A stretch of DNA of 64,000 nucleotides from Phycisphaeraceae bacterium D3-23 (GCA_039555135.1 CP114179.1:3534001-3598000), one strand, 5' to 3'; counted from the first letter of the stretch, positions 1 to 10,703 are shown. Notes: a model not told the origin generated them from the letters alone. Made by a program: numbers and translations.

Positions 1-3000
1 TGGCGAGTAGGAGGTCGAGGTCATCGACGCCGACGAAGCCGTCGTGGGTGGGGTCGCCCTGGGTGCCGAAGTTGATGAAGGACCGTCGGCCCAGTGTGTC
101 GGTGGTGATGAAGAGGTCTTCGGTGGCGACGCCGTTGAGCGTGAACGCGTCGAACCCACCGAGTGTGATGTCGGCATCCGCGAAGAGTAAGGCGTCGCCG
201 CGCTCGGGGGTGTAGCCGTCGAGTGCGATGAGGTCGAGCGTTCCGCCGAGGGTGAAGTCGGCGACGTCGAGGACGGGTGCGTCGCCCGGGGTGTAGGGGC
301 CGGCCCATTCGATCTGGAGCGTGCTGCCTTCGAAGAGGGTGAGGTCGCCCGCAGTGGTGGTGATGTCGGAGTCGGCGATGCGGATGACACCGTCGTTGGC
401 CCATTGCCCGTGGAATGCGATCGCGGTGTCTTGCCAGGCCTCGATGAGTCCGGCGTTGATCCCGAGGTTGTCGGTGTCGAGGTGGACGACCGCGCCGGGG
501 TTCTCGGCGCGGATGGTGCCGTGATTGGTAGTCTGCACGCGGTCGGTGCCGACGTAGGCGTTTGCGCCCAGCGCTCGCAGGGTCATGCCCTGGCTGAGGA
601 TGAAGGCCTCGGCATTGGAGAGGGTGAGCAGGCGGGCGTCGCCGGTGCCTTCGAATCGGACCTCCGCGTTGCCCGACGGGGTCGAGAGATGACGGAACAA
701 GGCGTTGGCCCCGAGGGGCCCGGCGTTGATCCGGATGAGCTGCCCGTCGAGGGGGGCATCGTGGTTCAGTGATGCGTAGCCACCGTCGTCGATGAGCAGT
801 TCCCCGATGAAGGGCGCATACAGATTCCCGCCCCCGAAGTAGACGCGGAGTGGGACGCCGTTACTGGCATCAACCAGTCCGTTGCGGACATCCCCGTTTT
901 CGCGGAGCGTGAGCTGCCCCCGCGCCGATGCCGTGTCCCAGGTCTGCCCCAGGAGGTCGAGGTCGCCGCCGTCGACCTGGAGCTGGCCGCCCTGTGTCGC
1001 GGTGTATCCGGGCAGGTCGTCGATGGTGAAGTTGCCCCTGGCGCGGAGTGCGCCGCCGTCGATCAGGATGCTGCCGGTGTTGGTGAGCAGTGCCGGGGAG
1101 AGGATGATCGTGCCCTGGTTGTTCGCTTCGAGGGTGCCGGTGTTGTTGAGTGTGACGTCGAGCCGCAGGGTTTGGCCCGGGCCTTGGGCGCGGATTGTTC
1201 CGGCGTTGTGGAGCGTGCCGCTGTGGACCCTGCCCGACCCGTCGCCGGTACGGAGGGTGACGCCGGGGCCGAGGGTGAGTTCGCCGGAGTTGCCAAGCGA
1301 GATCTGCGCCTGCGCGTCGGGGGTATCGAACACGATTTCGCCGTTGCCCAGGACGCTCTGGACCTGTGCGAACCGTGCCTCGGTGCTGCCGCTGGGCTTG
1401 AAGTGGATCAAGGCATTGTTGACGAGCGTGGTGTCGCCCTCGAACCGGATGAGGTCGGCATCGACGGTGTCGATCCGGCCGTCGAGGGTGAGCTGGCTGA
1501 ACACGGCGTCCTCGGTGACGATGAGTCGGCCGCCGTTGACGGTGGTCACCGCGCCGGTCAACCGGGCTTCGGGGGAGACGGATGCAAACCCGCCGAGGAC
1601 CCAGTTGCTGTTGTCGCTTCCGTCGATGGTGAGGGGGCTTGCGGTGGCGTCGAGGTCGCCGACGATGCGGACCTGTGCGTTGTTGACGCTGAGCCCGGTG
1701 AGCTGTGCGGTATCGAACTGTCCGCCCAGCCGGAGGGTGGCCTGGTCGATGTGGATGGTGCCGGTGTTGGACCAGTTGCCGTCGAGGTAGATCGCGCCGA
1801 AGGTGTTGGCTTCGAGGTGTCCGGTGTTGTTGAGGTCGTTGGGCTGGAGGATGCCGGCGTTGGTTGCGAGCAGCGTGCCGTGGCTGGTCATCACGCCGAG
1901 GTCCTGGTAGATGCGGTAGCCGTTCTGCGCCTCGATGGTGCCGTGGTTCACGACATCGGTGACGTAGATGAGGCCGTCGTCGCTGACGGCGCGGACGGTG
2001 AAGTCGGCGCCGATCTCGATGGGCCCGCCGTCGTAGCCGTTGAGACGGGCGCCGGTGCCGCTGGTCGAGGCCCCGTCGGACTCGAACCGCAGCTCGCCGG
2101 CCCCGTCGAGCCGGGCGGCGAAGAGGTGGGCCTGGCTGCCCGAGCCGTCGGTCCGGCGGAGGATGATGGCGTGGCCCTCGGTGACCTCGAAGCCGAACTC
2201 CGCCTGCGCGCGGTCCTCGCGTTCGAGGAGCATGTCGACGTCGAGGATGATGTCGGTGAAGTGTGCGCCGTCGGCCGAGACGGTGGAGCCCGCGGGGCCG
2301 GTGAACGTGCCGTTGGTGATGTGTTTGAAGCGGTCTCCGAAAGCCCACGCGGACCCGGCGAGGTCGAACACGCTGCCGGCCAGGTCGAGGTGGTTGGTGA
2401 TGTAGTTGACGGTGGTGCCGGCGAAGGTGAAGTCGCCCAGATCGGACAGCTGGTCGTTTTGGAGCGAGAGGCCGATCGTCGCGCCCGGCTCGACGAAGAT
2501 GGTGCCGGTGTTGATCAGGTTGCTCATCCCGAACGTCGCGCCGGCTGCGACGTAGACGTCGCCTCGGTTGTCGAAGTTCGAGATGGAGAGCTGTGCGCCG
2601 CTCTCGACTTCGATCATGCCCGTGCCGGTGTTTACCGTGGTGGAGCCGGACATGCCAAGGGAGGTGCCGACATTCTGGACGCGGATCGTCCCGCGGTTGG
2701 CCAGCCAGCTATTGCCGATCATGCGGTTGCTCATCCCGCCGACCACATCGACGACGGTGTCGCGGGCGATGACGAGTTGTTGGGCGGCATCGATGTCGGC
2801 ATTGTTGAGCACGAGTCGCCCGCTGCCGTCAATAAAGTCGGTGTGCAGCTCGGCCCTTGATCCGCCGGCGCCGAGGTAGAAGGTGCCGCCGTTGAGCACA
2901 AGGTCGTTGGGCGCGAAGATGCGCTGGCCGGACGCGACGTGGAGGTCGATCTGGTCGAAGGTCAGGCCGTCGAAGGTGTGGTCGGCGCTGCCCAGGCCCA

Positions 3001-3415
3001 ACGTCCCGCCCGACGAGGTGATCGTCATGTTGCCCAGTGTGCCGCCGTCGAGCTGGTAGTGCCCGGCGCGGAGGTCGAGCGTCCCGCCGTTGAGACCGAG
3101 CTGGCCCGCGGTGTGGTAGACGGTGGCGTCGGCGCTGTCGAGCGTGAGATTGTCAATCTCGATGTTGAAGTCGAGCGTGACCGTGTAGGGCGCGCCCGCC
3201 GCGTTGATCCAGGCGTGGTAGCGGTCCAGCGGGTTGGGGAACCCGTTGAACGGCACGGCCGGATCGACCGACCAGTTGCTCGCGGTGGTCCAGCTCCCGT
3301 CGGCGGCATTGGACCAAAACGCGTCGATCTGCGCAGCGGCGGGGAGGACGGGCAAGACCCCCACCGCGCCGCTTGCGAGCAAGCGCTGGAGTAATGAATA
3401 AGGTCGGTTTGTCAT
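1..3415 (-). CDS. Large secreted beta-strand-repeat protein with dockerin-like end (partial, runs off left edge)
   Basis: The frame is open on the minus strand from an ATG at 3415 to the window edge, about 1138 codons with no stop. The N-terminus has a basic start, a hydrophobic stretch and an Ala-rich cleavage region (LPVLPAAAQ), so it is exported. The body is a long series of short Gly/Asn/Asp/Thr-rich strands (LNGGTFYLGAGG, LTLDSADATVYH), the pattern of autotransporter-like passenger or beta-helix proteins. The last readable residues (GDPTHDGFVGVDDLDLLLA) are a dockerin-like calcium loop. By analogy with its neighbours, a PEP-CTERM tail probably follows outside the window. It is divergent from the gene at 3604, and the 188-bp gap should hold both promoters. 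Arg-rich frames on the other strand are antisense shadows. Exact function is unknown; surface adhesion or matrix structure is an inference. Confidence 0.85.
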   Translation of the reverse strand, partial: MTNRPYSLLQRLLASGAVGVLPVLPAAAQIDAFWSNAADGSWTTASNWSVDPAVPFNGFPNPLDRYHAWINAAGAPYTVTLDFNIEIDNLTLDSADATVYHTAGQLGLNGGTLDLRAGHYQLDGGTLGNMTITSSGGTLGLGSADHTFDGLTFDQIDLHVASGQRIFAPNDLVLNGGTFYLGAGGSRAELHTDFIDGSGRLVLNNADIDAAQQLVIARDTVVDVVGGMSNRMIGNSWLANRGTIRVQNVGTSLGMSGSTTVNTGTGMIEVESGAQLSISNFDNRGDVYVAAGATFGMSNLINTGTIFVEPGATIGLSLQNDQLSDLGDFTFAGTTVNYITNHLDLAGSVFDLAGSAWAFGDRFKHITNGTFTGPAGSTVSADGAHFTDIILDVDMLLEREDRAQAEFGFEVTEGHAIILRRTDGSGSQAHLFAARLDGAGELRFESDGASTSGTGARLNGYDGGPIEIGADFTVRAVSDDGLIYVTDVVNHGTIEAQNGYRIYQDLGVMTSHGTLLATNAGILQPNDLNNTGHLEANTFGAIYLDGNWSNTGTIHIDQATLRLGGQFDTAQLTGLSVNNAQVRIVGDLDATASPLTIDGSDNSNWVLGGFASVSPEARLTGAVTTVNGGRLIVTEDAVFSQLTLDGRIDTVDADLIRFEGDTTLVNNALIHFKPSGSTEARFAQVQSVLGNGEIVFDTPDAQAQISLGNSGELTLGPGVTLRTGDGSGRVHSGTLHNAGTIRAQGPGQTLRLDVTLNNTGTLEANNQGTIILSPALLTNTGSILIDGGALRARGNFTIDDLPGYTATQGGQLQVDGGDLDLLGQTWDTASARGQLTLRENGDVRNGLVDASNGVPLRVYFGGGNLYAPFIGELLIDDGGYASLNHDAPLDGQLIRINAGPLGANALFRHLSTPSGNAEVRFEGTGDARLLTLSNAEAFILSQGMTLRALGANAYVGTDRVQTTNHGTIRAENPGAVVHLDTDNLGINAGLIEAWQDTAIAFHGQWANDGVIRIADSDITTTAGDLTLFEGSTLQIEWAGPYTPGDAPVLDVADFTLGGTLDLIALDGYTPERGDALLFADADITLGGFDAFTLNGVATEDLFITTDTLGRRSFINFGTQGDPTHDGFVGVDDLDLLLA

Positions 3416-3603
3416 CGTTGCTTCTTCCCCGGCGGCCGCGTCGTGATTCGAAAACAGATCGAATGCTTCGCCGCAATCTTACCGGATGGCTGGCGCTTTG
3501 GGTAGGTTTTATCCCCGTATTTTATGCGGTTTTACAGTGAAAACAGTCGTCGGTCCGGTGCATTGCTGATAGACTCTGTGCGCCTTGTGAATCATCTGTA
3601 AAA

Positions 3604-5430
3604 ATGGGTATGAAAGCAGCGGACGGCATGGTTACGAAGAAGTGTTTTGCGGCCTTGATTGCGTCGAGCTTGCTGGGCGGGGCGTGTTATGGCGGGCAGC
3701 CCACGGGGGTGACGTCGCAGGTCATCATCGGGTCGGGCCCGCCGCCGGGGTTCGGCGGCAATGTGTCGCTGGACCGGATGTCCGCCGCCATCAATGCGTC
3801 GGGCGATCTCGTGTTCGGCGGCCTGCTCCGAGGCGCCGGCATCACGGGCGACAACGACGACTCGCTCTGGGTGTATCAAGACGCGACCGGCCCGCAGATG
3901 CTTGCGCGGGCGGGCAGCCCGGCGTCGGGCTTCGACTTCTTTACCACCTATGAGACGCTCGGGAGCGTGTCGATTGACGACACCGGGCGGGTCTTCTTTT
4001 TTGCGTCCGTCCAAGGCCCGGGTATCGAGCAGCCCAACGACACCGCCTACTGGTCGGGCACGCCGACTCAGCTCGACCGCGTCCTTATCCCCAGCGACAC
4101 GATCCTTGGGACGGACCCGGCCGTGCCTTATGGCCACCTCAGCCGGATCGATGCGTACGGCGCTTCGGGTGATCTCGCCTTTGAACATTCGTTCGAGACC
4201 AACGACCCCGACGACCCGTTCGCCTCAGGCATCATCCTCGGCCAGCCCGACGACCTGTCGCTCTACATCGCCGACAACGGGCAGGGCAGCGCGAACAACC
4301 TGCAATTCCGGTTTGTCGATACACCGATCGTCAATCGCCACGGCCAGATCGCGTTCCACAGCGGAGTGCCCGGCGGCATCCTGGGCATCTACTCGACCGC
4401 GACGGGGGTGCCCAGCGAGGTCGTCCGCTTTACGCAGCAGGCCCCGGGCTTTGCCGAGGGTGTGACCTTCGAAGCGCTGGCCTTGAAGGAGCTGCGCCAC
4501 GGCGGGTCGGTCGGTTTCATCGCCCGGGTCGAAGGGCCCGGCATCCATGCCAACAACGATTTTTCGTACTGGGTCGCGCCGCCCGGACAAACGCCCGAGC
4601 TGATGATCCGCGAGTGGGACTTCCTCCCATCACGCGACGGGGAGACCCGGCTGCGCACGCTGGAGACCGCGACGTTCAACGACAACGGGGTCGTTGTGTT
4701 CAAGGGCGACCTGAACATCGGCGATACGCGCGCCAATGCCGGGGTCTGGTACGGCACGCCTGGCGACTACGAGCTGGTGCTGCAGGAGGGCTACACCGAC
4801 GCCGCGTTGGGCGGGCTGGAGGTCAACAGAATCAGCGGCATGCAGCTGAACAACCGCGACCTGCTCGTGTTTGAGGCCGGGCTCAGGGAGATCGGACAGG
4901 CCGACGGCGGCGACACCTCGCTCTGGGCCTATCGGGACGGGGTCGTTGCGGCGATCGTGCTGCCCGGCGACATGGTCGACGTCGCGACGCCAGGCCAGAC
5001 ACCCGACCTGCGTGTGGTGGACGGCGTCTCGGCCCTGGGCAACACACTGGAGGATGGCCGGGGCCACTCGCTCAACGACCGTGACCAGCTCGCGGCGGTG
5101 CTGACCTTCACCGACAACACCCAGGCGCTCATCCGCTACGACCTCACCGGCTTCTTTGTCGCGGGCGATCCGGGCGACCTGACGGGTGACGGGTTCGTCG
5201 GCGTCGAAGACCTCGACGTGTTGCTCGCCAATTGGGGCAGCACGACCTTTGCCGGCTCGTGGCGCGACGGGGACGCCGACGGCGACGGCGTCGTGGGCCA
5301 AGGCGACCTCGACGTCATCATCGCCAACTGGAGTACGGGCACCCCGCCCGGCGGGAATGTCCCCGAGCCGGCCAGCGGCCTGGCGTTCCTTGCGCTCATC
5401 GGGCTGGTCGCCCGTCGGCGTCATCACTGA
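3604..5430 (+). CDS. NxxGxxxF-repeat secreted protein with dockerin repeats and PEP-CTERM tail
   Basis: 608 aa. The hydrophobic signal region is around residues 10-30 (AALIASSLLGGACYGG). ATG codons at 3604, 3610 and 3628 are all possible and none has a clear ribosome binding site. The body carries recurring N/D-x-x-G-x-x-x-F units (INASGDLVFGGLL, VNRHGQIAFHSGV, FNDNGVVVFKGDL), the signature of the choice-of-anchor NxxGxxxF tandem-repeat proteins common in planctomycetes. From about residue 525 there are two dockerin-like calcium loops (GDLTGDGFVGVEDLDVLLAN and DADGDGVVGQGDLDVIIANW). The end is VPEPASGLAFLALIGLVARR plus a basic tail, a PEP-CTERM signal for exosortase-type anchoring. Family assignment is good; biological role unknown. 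Confidence 0.85.
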   Translation: MGMKAADGMVTKKCFAALIASSLLGGACYGGQPTGVTSQVIIGSGPPPGFGGNVSLDRMSAAINASGDLVFGGLLRGAGITGDNDDSLWVYQDATGPQMLARAGSPASGFDFFTTYETLGSVSIDDTGRVFFFASVQGPGIEQPNDTAYWSGTPTQLDRVLIPSDTILGTDPAVPYGHLSRIDAYGASGDLAFEHSFETNDPDDPFASGIILGQPDDLSLYIADNGQGSANNLQFRFVDTPIVNRHGQIAFHSGVPGGILGIYSTATGVPSEVVRFTQQAPGFAEGVTFEALALKELRHGGSVGFIARVEGPGIHANNDFSYWVAPPGQTPELMIREWDFLPSRDGETRLRTLETATFNDNGVVVFKGDLNIGDTRANAGVWYGTPGDYELVLQEGYTDAALGGLEVNRISGMQLNNRDLLVFEAGLREIGQADGGDTSLWAYRDGVVAAIVLPGDMVDVATPGQTPDLRVVDGVSALGNTLEDGRGHSLNDRDQLAAVLTFTDNTQALIRYDLTGFFVAGDPGDLTGDGFVGVEDLDVLLANWGSTTFAGSWRDGDADGDGVVGQGDLDVIIANWSTGTPPGGNVPEPASGLAFLALIGLVARRRHH

Positions 5431-5486
5431 TTTTAGCTCGCAGGCGGCCTGCGTCACCCACTGATCCACACACTTCCGAGGGAACG

Positions 5487-8400
5487 ATGCCCACCCGAAT
5501 CACCCCCACGTGCCGACGTTTCGCGACCCGCCGACTGCTTGTGCTGGCCCTGGGGACGCCGCTCTCTTTCGCGGGCCCGGCGCAGGCCGAGGTGACGGCG
5601 ACGGGCTCGGTCAGCCCCAACCCCTTGTTCCTGACGGCGCAGGACGACCTGTTCGTGGGGACCACCAACGGCGGGTACGGGGAGCTGACGATCACCGACG
5701 GCAGTTTCGTCGTCTCGCGCAACGGCTCGATCAATGGGCAGGGCTCGCGCGTGACGGTCACCGGGCCCGGGTCGGCCTGGCTGATGTTCGGCGACCTCCG
5801 GGTCGGGAATTCACTGGTCAGCATGCTTAGCATCCTCGACGGCGGGACCGTCACGAATCAGAGCGTGACGATGGGCGCCTCCAACCCCGCCAATTTCGGG
5901 ACGGTGCAAGTCGAGGGGGCCGGGTCAACTTGGACCAACCACGGCAACCTCCACCTCGGCGGCACCAACCTAACCGGCTTTTCGGACGGCTATGTCAGCA
6001 TCACGAACGGTGGTGTCGTGAACGTCGATGGCTACACCTTCAGCAGCCCGCACCCTGGGAACACCAGCAACCTGCATTTCGCCGACGGCATCCTCAACAC
6101 GCACCACGGCCTCGTGCCCCTGCATGCGATGAGCGGTGTCGGCACGATCAACGCCGACTACTGGCTGCTCAGCGGAGACTACACACTGTCGAGCGCCGCG
6201 GACCTGCCCGTCGTGTGGACGATCGATGAGCATGTCAGCCACGACATCGATGTCAACCTCGCGTGGTCCACGCCGTTGGATCAGCTAGATTTCTTCGGCA
6301 TCGACCACGGCACAATGTCGCTGCAAAATGGGTTGCAGGTCACCAGCCGTGACGGCTTTATCAACTACTCCGGCGGCGCAGGCGCCGGTGTCATGACGGT
6401 CGATGGGCCGGGGACGACCTGGACGGTCGGACGCGAGTTCTACCTCGCCGACCGCGGCGCAGGCGCGCTGAACATCACCGGCGGCGGGGCGGTGGTGTTC
6501 AGCGGTGACGAGACCCAGAGCTTCCACCACTTCCGGGTGGGGTACAACACCGGTGGCATCGGCCACATCGTTGTGGATGGCATCGGATCGGTGTTGGATT
6601 CGTCCGCCAGCGGGAAGCAGATCACGCTGGGCGACGCGGGCGAGGGCCACCTGACGATCCGCAACGGCGCGACGGCCGACCTGCACGGCGTCGATCTACG
6701 CGAGGGGACGATCCTGATCGAGGGGGCCGGGACCTCGGTCGCCTCAACCTCCTTCAATGTGCATGCCTACGGCAATATCATGCCCCAGGGGACGACACAC
6801 TTCACGCTGATGGGCGGGGCGGCCTTGCAGAGCGACACCGGCCATCTATCGGGATCGAGTGACGTGATTGCTTATGGCGTGGTGGACGGGCCGGGTACGG
6901 TCTGGTCGGTCAACGACACGCTGCGCATTGGCAGCAGCAATGTCGGGGTCCTGGATGTGACCGGCGGGGCGGAGCTGCGGACCGGCGGCGTGACCATCGG
7001 CTGGAACACCCACGGCGGTGGCCAGAGCCGGCTCAACATCGCCGGAGCAGGCACGCGCTGGACCAACCTCGGCGACGCGACCTTGGGCGACGAGGGCTTT
7101 GCTCTGGTCTCGGTCTCCGACGGGGCGACCGCCACGATCACGGGCACGCTCGCCTTCGATGTCGATCTGGGCTCGTCGGGCTACGAGAGCTATATCGAAC
7201 TCGACCACGGCACGCTGAACCTCGGCGGCGGGTTTATCACCGCAAGTGATATCCGAGGCACCGGCACGGTCAACACCGACACATGGCTGCTCGAAGGCAC
7301 CCACACCCTCACCGGCTTCGCCGACCTACCCACGACGATGCAGGTCAGCCACTTGCCCGACCAAAACCTCACAGTCAATGCGGCATGGGACGTCGGCGCG
7401 ACCGTCCACTTCAGCGACTTCGGCGTGGACGGCGGGGACGTCACCCTGGCCGGCGGATTCAACCTGCGCACCGCGAACGGTTATGTCGGCTACACCGAAG
7501 GGGCCAGCGGGTCCCTGGTCCTCACAGGCGTCGGCACACGTTGGCGCATGTCGAGCATCAGGATCGGGGAGTACGGCGAAGGGGTGGTCCGGGTTGAGGA
7601 TGGCGCGGTGCTTGAACTGAACGGCTCCCTCGTACTCGGGGACGAGGCCGGTTCAAGCGGGCACCTCGTCGTCACCGGCATGGACAGCGCGGTGGCCGTG
7701 ACGCCGAACCAGCACCTCTCGGTGGTGATCGGGCAGTCCGGCACGGGCTCGGCCCGAGTCGAGCAGGGCGCAACAGTAGTCAGCGATACGGTCCAACTCG
7801 GCGTGCGCGAAGGCGGGCGCGGCGAACTCACGCTGACCGGCGCAGGGACGACCTGGACCAGCGGGCAGTCGCTGAACCTTCTAGGCCCGGGCCCCATGGG
7901 ATCGGCCGTCGTCCACATCACCGACGGGGCGCAGGCTTTTTTCACATACGCTTCGCTCGGGCATGACACTTCGCCCTCCGGCGTGCTCAACATCGACGGC
8001 GTTGGGTCGGCCCTCACGCTGACCCATTCCCTCTCGGCGGGTGACTCGGGCAGCGCCCGGCTCAACATCACCGACGGCGGTACGCTGTCGTCGGTCGGGC
8101 AGACACGCTTCCACGGCGACATCCTCATCGACGCGGTCGGCTCGGGCTGGACGCTCGACGGCGCGTTCTACCTGGGCGAACGCATCGAGTCCGACCTGAC
8201 GCTGACCGGCGGCGCAACACTTACGACCGGCGATGCGTTCCTCGGCTACAACCGCTCGGCCTTGGCGCTGCCGGCCCAGAGCTCGGTCCTCATCGACGGG
8301 GCCGGCACGGCATGGACGATCGACGGCGCGCTTCAGGTCGGGGGTGGCGGCGCATTCGACGGCCAGTTTGCGGGTCTTGCCGACCTGACGATCGCCAACG

Positions 8401-10694
8401 AGGCGGCCGTCACCGTGGCCGGGTCTTTGACCGTCGATCGCAACAACGCCGGCAGCAGCATCCACCTCGACAACGGCACGCTCAACACGGGCAGCGCTCT
8501 GGTCTTCAACAACCAGCTCACCGGCACCGGCACGATCAACGCCGACTACTGGCTGATCAACGGCGACCATACGATCAATTCCTTCGCGTCGCTGCCCAGC
8601 CAGATGACGCTCGACGCGCTGCCCGGGCAAGACATCACCGTCAACCTCGCGTGGTCCGACCCGGCCCAGACCTTCGACTTCTTCGGGGTCGATGAGGGTA
8701 CGGTGCTGATCGGCGCGGCGCTGCCGATCCACAGCACCGACGGCTACGTTGCTTACAACGACGGCTCGGTGGGCTCGCTTACTTTCCAAGGGGCCGGCGC
8801 GTCGTGGCTCGTCGATGAAGACCTCTTCGTCGGGCATGGGGGCGCGGGCACGCTGCGGATCGAATCGGGCGCACAGCTCCAGACCTTCCACACCTACGTC
8901 GGCGAAGCCACTGTGGACCCGGGGCGTCTCGAAGTCTCCGGCGCGGGCTCGTCCGCGCAGGCGGAGCGCATGATTATTGGCAGCCGCGGCGTCGGCATGC
9001 TTGCGATCGACGACGGCGCGGAGGTGCTGGTCCAGTCGACAACCGGCGCGAGCAACGGGCAGCTGATGGTGGGCGATCAGGCCGGTTCCCAGGGCGTGGT
9101 CGATGTGTCCGGCGTCGGCACACGCCTCGAAGTGCTTTCGGCGCGGCCGACGATCGGCAACCGTGGCGCGGGGTCGTTGTCGGTCCGGGACGGCGCGGCC
9201 CTGCTCACTACGAGCGACACCTACGTGGGCCGGTACTACAACGGCGCCGGGCAGATCACCATCGACAACGCGACGTGGGACACCGAGTCCCTGTTCCTCG
9301 GCCACGACGGCACCGCCCATGTCGCGTTTTTGAACGGCGCGACGGTCACCAGCCGCTCGGTCCGGCTGGGGTCTGAAAACGAGACCTACGTCGATGGCGT
9401 CGAGTACGTCAGCCGCGGCGAGGTGCTCGTTGACGGCCCGGGCACCCTGTGGAATGTCGAGTTCGACATCCAGGTCGGGCTGCGCGGCGACGGGGTGTTG
9501 GACATTACCCACGGCGCGAGGGTCGGCAGCCGGGGCGGCGTGATCGGTTTTTCGAGTGAGCGGATGGGTGCCGTGACCGTGTCGGGCGCGGGCTCGGCGT
9601 GGAACATGTCCGGCAGCCTGGTGCAGCGTCCCCAGCCCATCGGCACGCTGGTCGTCGAGGACGGCGGCCTCGTTCAGAGCGAGACGATGGAGCTCAGTGG
9701 CGTGACGACGGTGCGCGGGGCGGGGGCGAGACTCGTCGCCGACATCGCGATGGACATCCAGTTTCTCGGCGTGCTGCGCGTCGAAGACGGCGGGCGGGTC
9801 GAGACGCAGGGCGATCTCACATTCCACAGCGGCTCGCGTTTGCACTACGTGCTGGATCATGCCAACAGCGCATCGGTCGTGGTCGATGGCGGGCTGTCGC
9901 TGATCGCTGCGGGTCTGACCCTCGAAACAACGCAAGACCTTACGTACGGTTTGGGCGACACGTTTACGCTCATCGAGGTGGCCAAGACCAGCAGCGGCAC
10001 GTTCAACGACGCGTTGGAGAGTACGACACTCGACAGCCGCAACGGCTTCGACCTGCTGCTGACCTACACCGGCGGCGACGGCAACGATGTCGGGCTGACC
10101 ACGGCCGTCAGCGGCGATATCAACGGCGACGACCTCGCAGACGGTGCGGATGTCGCCGTCATCCTCAACGGCTGGCAGCAGCAGGTCACGGTTGGGCTAC
10201 GCTCCGAGGGCGACCTCCACATCAGCGGCATCCTGAACGGGAGCGACCTCTCGCTGATGGCCCAGGCCCAACTCGACACGGGCGAACAGCTCGATGTCGT
10301 CGACATCGAGGGCACCGACCCCGCCGCATACAACTTCATCACCGAAGGCCAGACCCTGTTCACCCACGACGGCGTCGATGTGCTGCTCACCTACTTCGCC
10401 GGCGACGGTAACGACGTCGCGCTCATCGGCGCGCTGGCAGGCGACATCGACGGCGACGGGTTCGTCGGCGCCGCAGACCTCGATATCCTCCTCGCCAACT
10501 GGGGCCAGGTCGTCACGCCCAACGCCCGGGCCGATGGCGACCTGACGGGCGATGGGTTCGTCGACCGGCTCGACCTCCAACGCGTCGTCGCGTACTGGGG
10601 CGGCGGCTCGACGCCCGGCCCCAATATCCCCGAGCCTGGCACGTGCTTACTCCTGGCCGCCGGCCTCATCGGCCTGTCGAAACGTCGACGCTGA
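5487..10694 (+). CDS. Giant T5SS/PEP-CTERM-associated-repeat surface protein, 1735 aa
   Basis: The ATG at 5487 is chosen because it follows a GAGGGA ribosome binding site and opens a signal peptide (RRLLVLALGTPLSFAGPAQA). The frame is open upstream to 5232, but that part overlaps the preceding gene. The body is made of repeats of the form V-x-G-x-G-S/T-x-W-x-x-x-x-x-L-x-V-G-x-x-G-x-G-x-L-x-I-x-x-G-G, which match the T5SS/PEP-CTERM-associated repeat. A longer unit of about 100 aa (GTINADYW ... VNLAW ... FFG) recurs at roughly residues 217, 590 and 1011. The C-terminus has dockerin-like loops (DIDGDGFVGAADLDILLANW and another after it) and the tail IPEPGTCLLLAAGLIGLSKR. It converges on the next gene with only 9 bp between stops. 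Probably a beta-helical surface or matrix protein. Confidence 0.88.
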   Translation: MPTRITPTCRRFATRRLLVLALGTPLSFAGPAQAEVTATGSVSPNPLFLTAQDDLFVGTTNGGYGELTITDGSFVVSRNGSINGQGSRVTVTGPGSAWLMFGDLRVGNSLVSMLSILDGGTVTNQSVTMGASNPANFGTVQVEGAGSTWTNHGNLHLGGTNLTGFSDGYVSITNGGVVNVDGYTFSSPHPGNTSNLHFADGILNTHHGLVPLHAMSGVGTINADYWLLSGDYTLSSAADLPVVWTIDEHVSHDIDVNLAWSTPLDQLDFFGIDHGTMSLQNGLQVTSRDGFINYSGGAGAGVMTVDGPGTTWTVGREFYLADRGAGALNITGGGAVVFSGDETQSFHHFRVGYNTGGIGHIVVDGIGSVLDSSASGKQITLGDAGEGHLTIRNGATADLHGVDLREGTILIEGAGTSVASTSFNVHAYGNIMPQGTTHFTLMGGAALQSDTGHLSGSSDVIAYGVVDGPGTVWSVNDTLRIGSSNVGVLDVTGGAELRTGGVTIGWNTHGGGQSRLNIAGAGTRWTNLGDATLGDEGFALVSVSDGATATITGTLAFDVDLGSSGYESYIELDHGTLNLGGGFITASDIRGTGTVNTDTWLLEGTHTLTGFADLPTTMQVSHLPDQNLTVNAAWDVGATVHFSDFGVDGGDVTLAGGFNLRTANGYVGYTEGASGSLVLTGVGTRWRMSSIRIGEYGEGVVRVEDGAVLELNGSLVLGDEAGSSGHLVVTGMDSAVAVTPNQHLSVVIGQSGTGSARVEQGATVVSDTVQLGVREGGRGELTLTGAGTTWTSGQSLNLLGPGPMGSAVVHITDGAQAFFTYASLGHDTSPSGVLNIDGVGSALTLTHSLSAGDSGSARLNITDGGTLSSVGQTRFHGDILIDAVGSGWTLDGAFYLGERIESDLTLTGGATLTTGDAFLGYNRSALALPAQSSVLIDGAGTAWTIDGALQVGGGGAFDGQFAGLADLTIANEAAVTVAGSLTVDRNNAGSSIHLDNGTLNTGSALVFNNQLTGTGTINADYWLINGDHTINSFASLPSQMTLDALPGQDITVNLAWSDPAQTFDFFGVDEGTVLIGAALPIHSTDGYVAYNDGSVGSLTFQGAGASWLVDEDLFVGHGGAGTLRIESGAQLQTFHTYVGEATVDPGRLEVSGAGSSAQAERMIIGSRGVGMLAIDDGAEVLVQSTTGASNGQLMVGDQAGSQGVVDVSGVGTRLEVLSARPTIGNRGAGSLSVRDGAALLTTSDTYVGRYYNGAGQITIDNATWDTESLFLGHDGTAHVAFLNGATVTSRSVRLGSENETYVDGVEYVSRGEVLVDGPGTLWNVEFDIQVGLRGDGVLDITHGARVGSRGGVIGFSSERMGAVTVSGAGSAWNMSGSLVQRPQPIGTLVVEDGGLVQSETMELSGVTTVRGAGARLVADIAMDIQFLGVLRVEDGGRVETQGDLTFHSGSRLHYVLDHANSASVVVDGGLSLIAAGLTLETTQDLTYGLGDTFTLIEVAKTSSGTFNDALESTTLDSRNGFDLLLTYTGGDGNDVGLTTAVSGDINGDDLADGADVAVILNGWQQQVTVGLRSEGDLHISGILNGSDLSLMAQAQLDTGEQLDVVDIEGTDPAAYNFITEGQTLFTHDGVDVLLTYFAGDGNDVALIGALAGDIDGDGFVGAADLDILLANWGQVVTPNARADGDLTGDGFVDRLDLQRVVAYWGGGSTPGPNIPEPGTCLLLAAGLIGLSKRRR

Positions 10695-10703
10695 CCGGCC
10701 GCC

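Noticed and set aside
870-3394. Long Arg/Pro/His-rich open frames on both strands inside the first large gene
   Set aside because: They are out of frame with a continuous, well-composed secreted protein on the minus strand. Their skewed composition is typical of antisense or shifted frames in GC-rich DNA.
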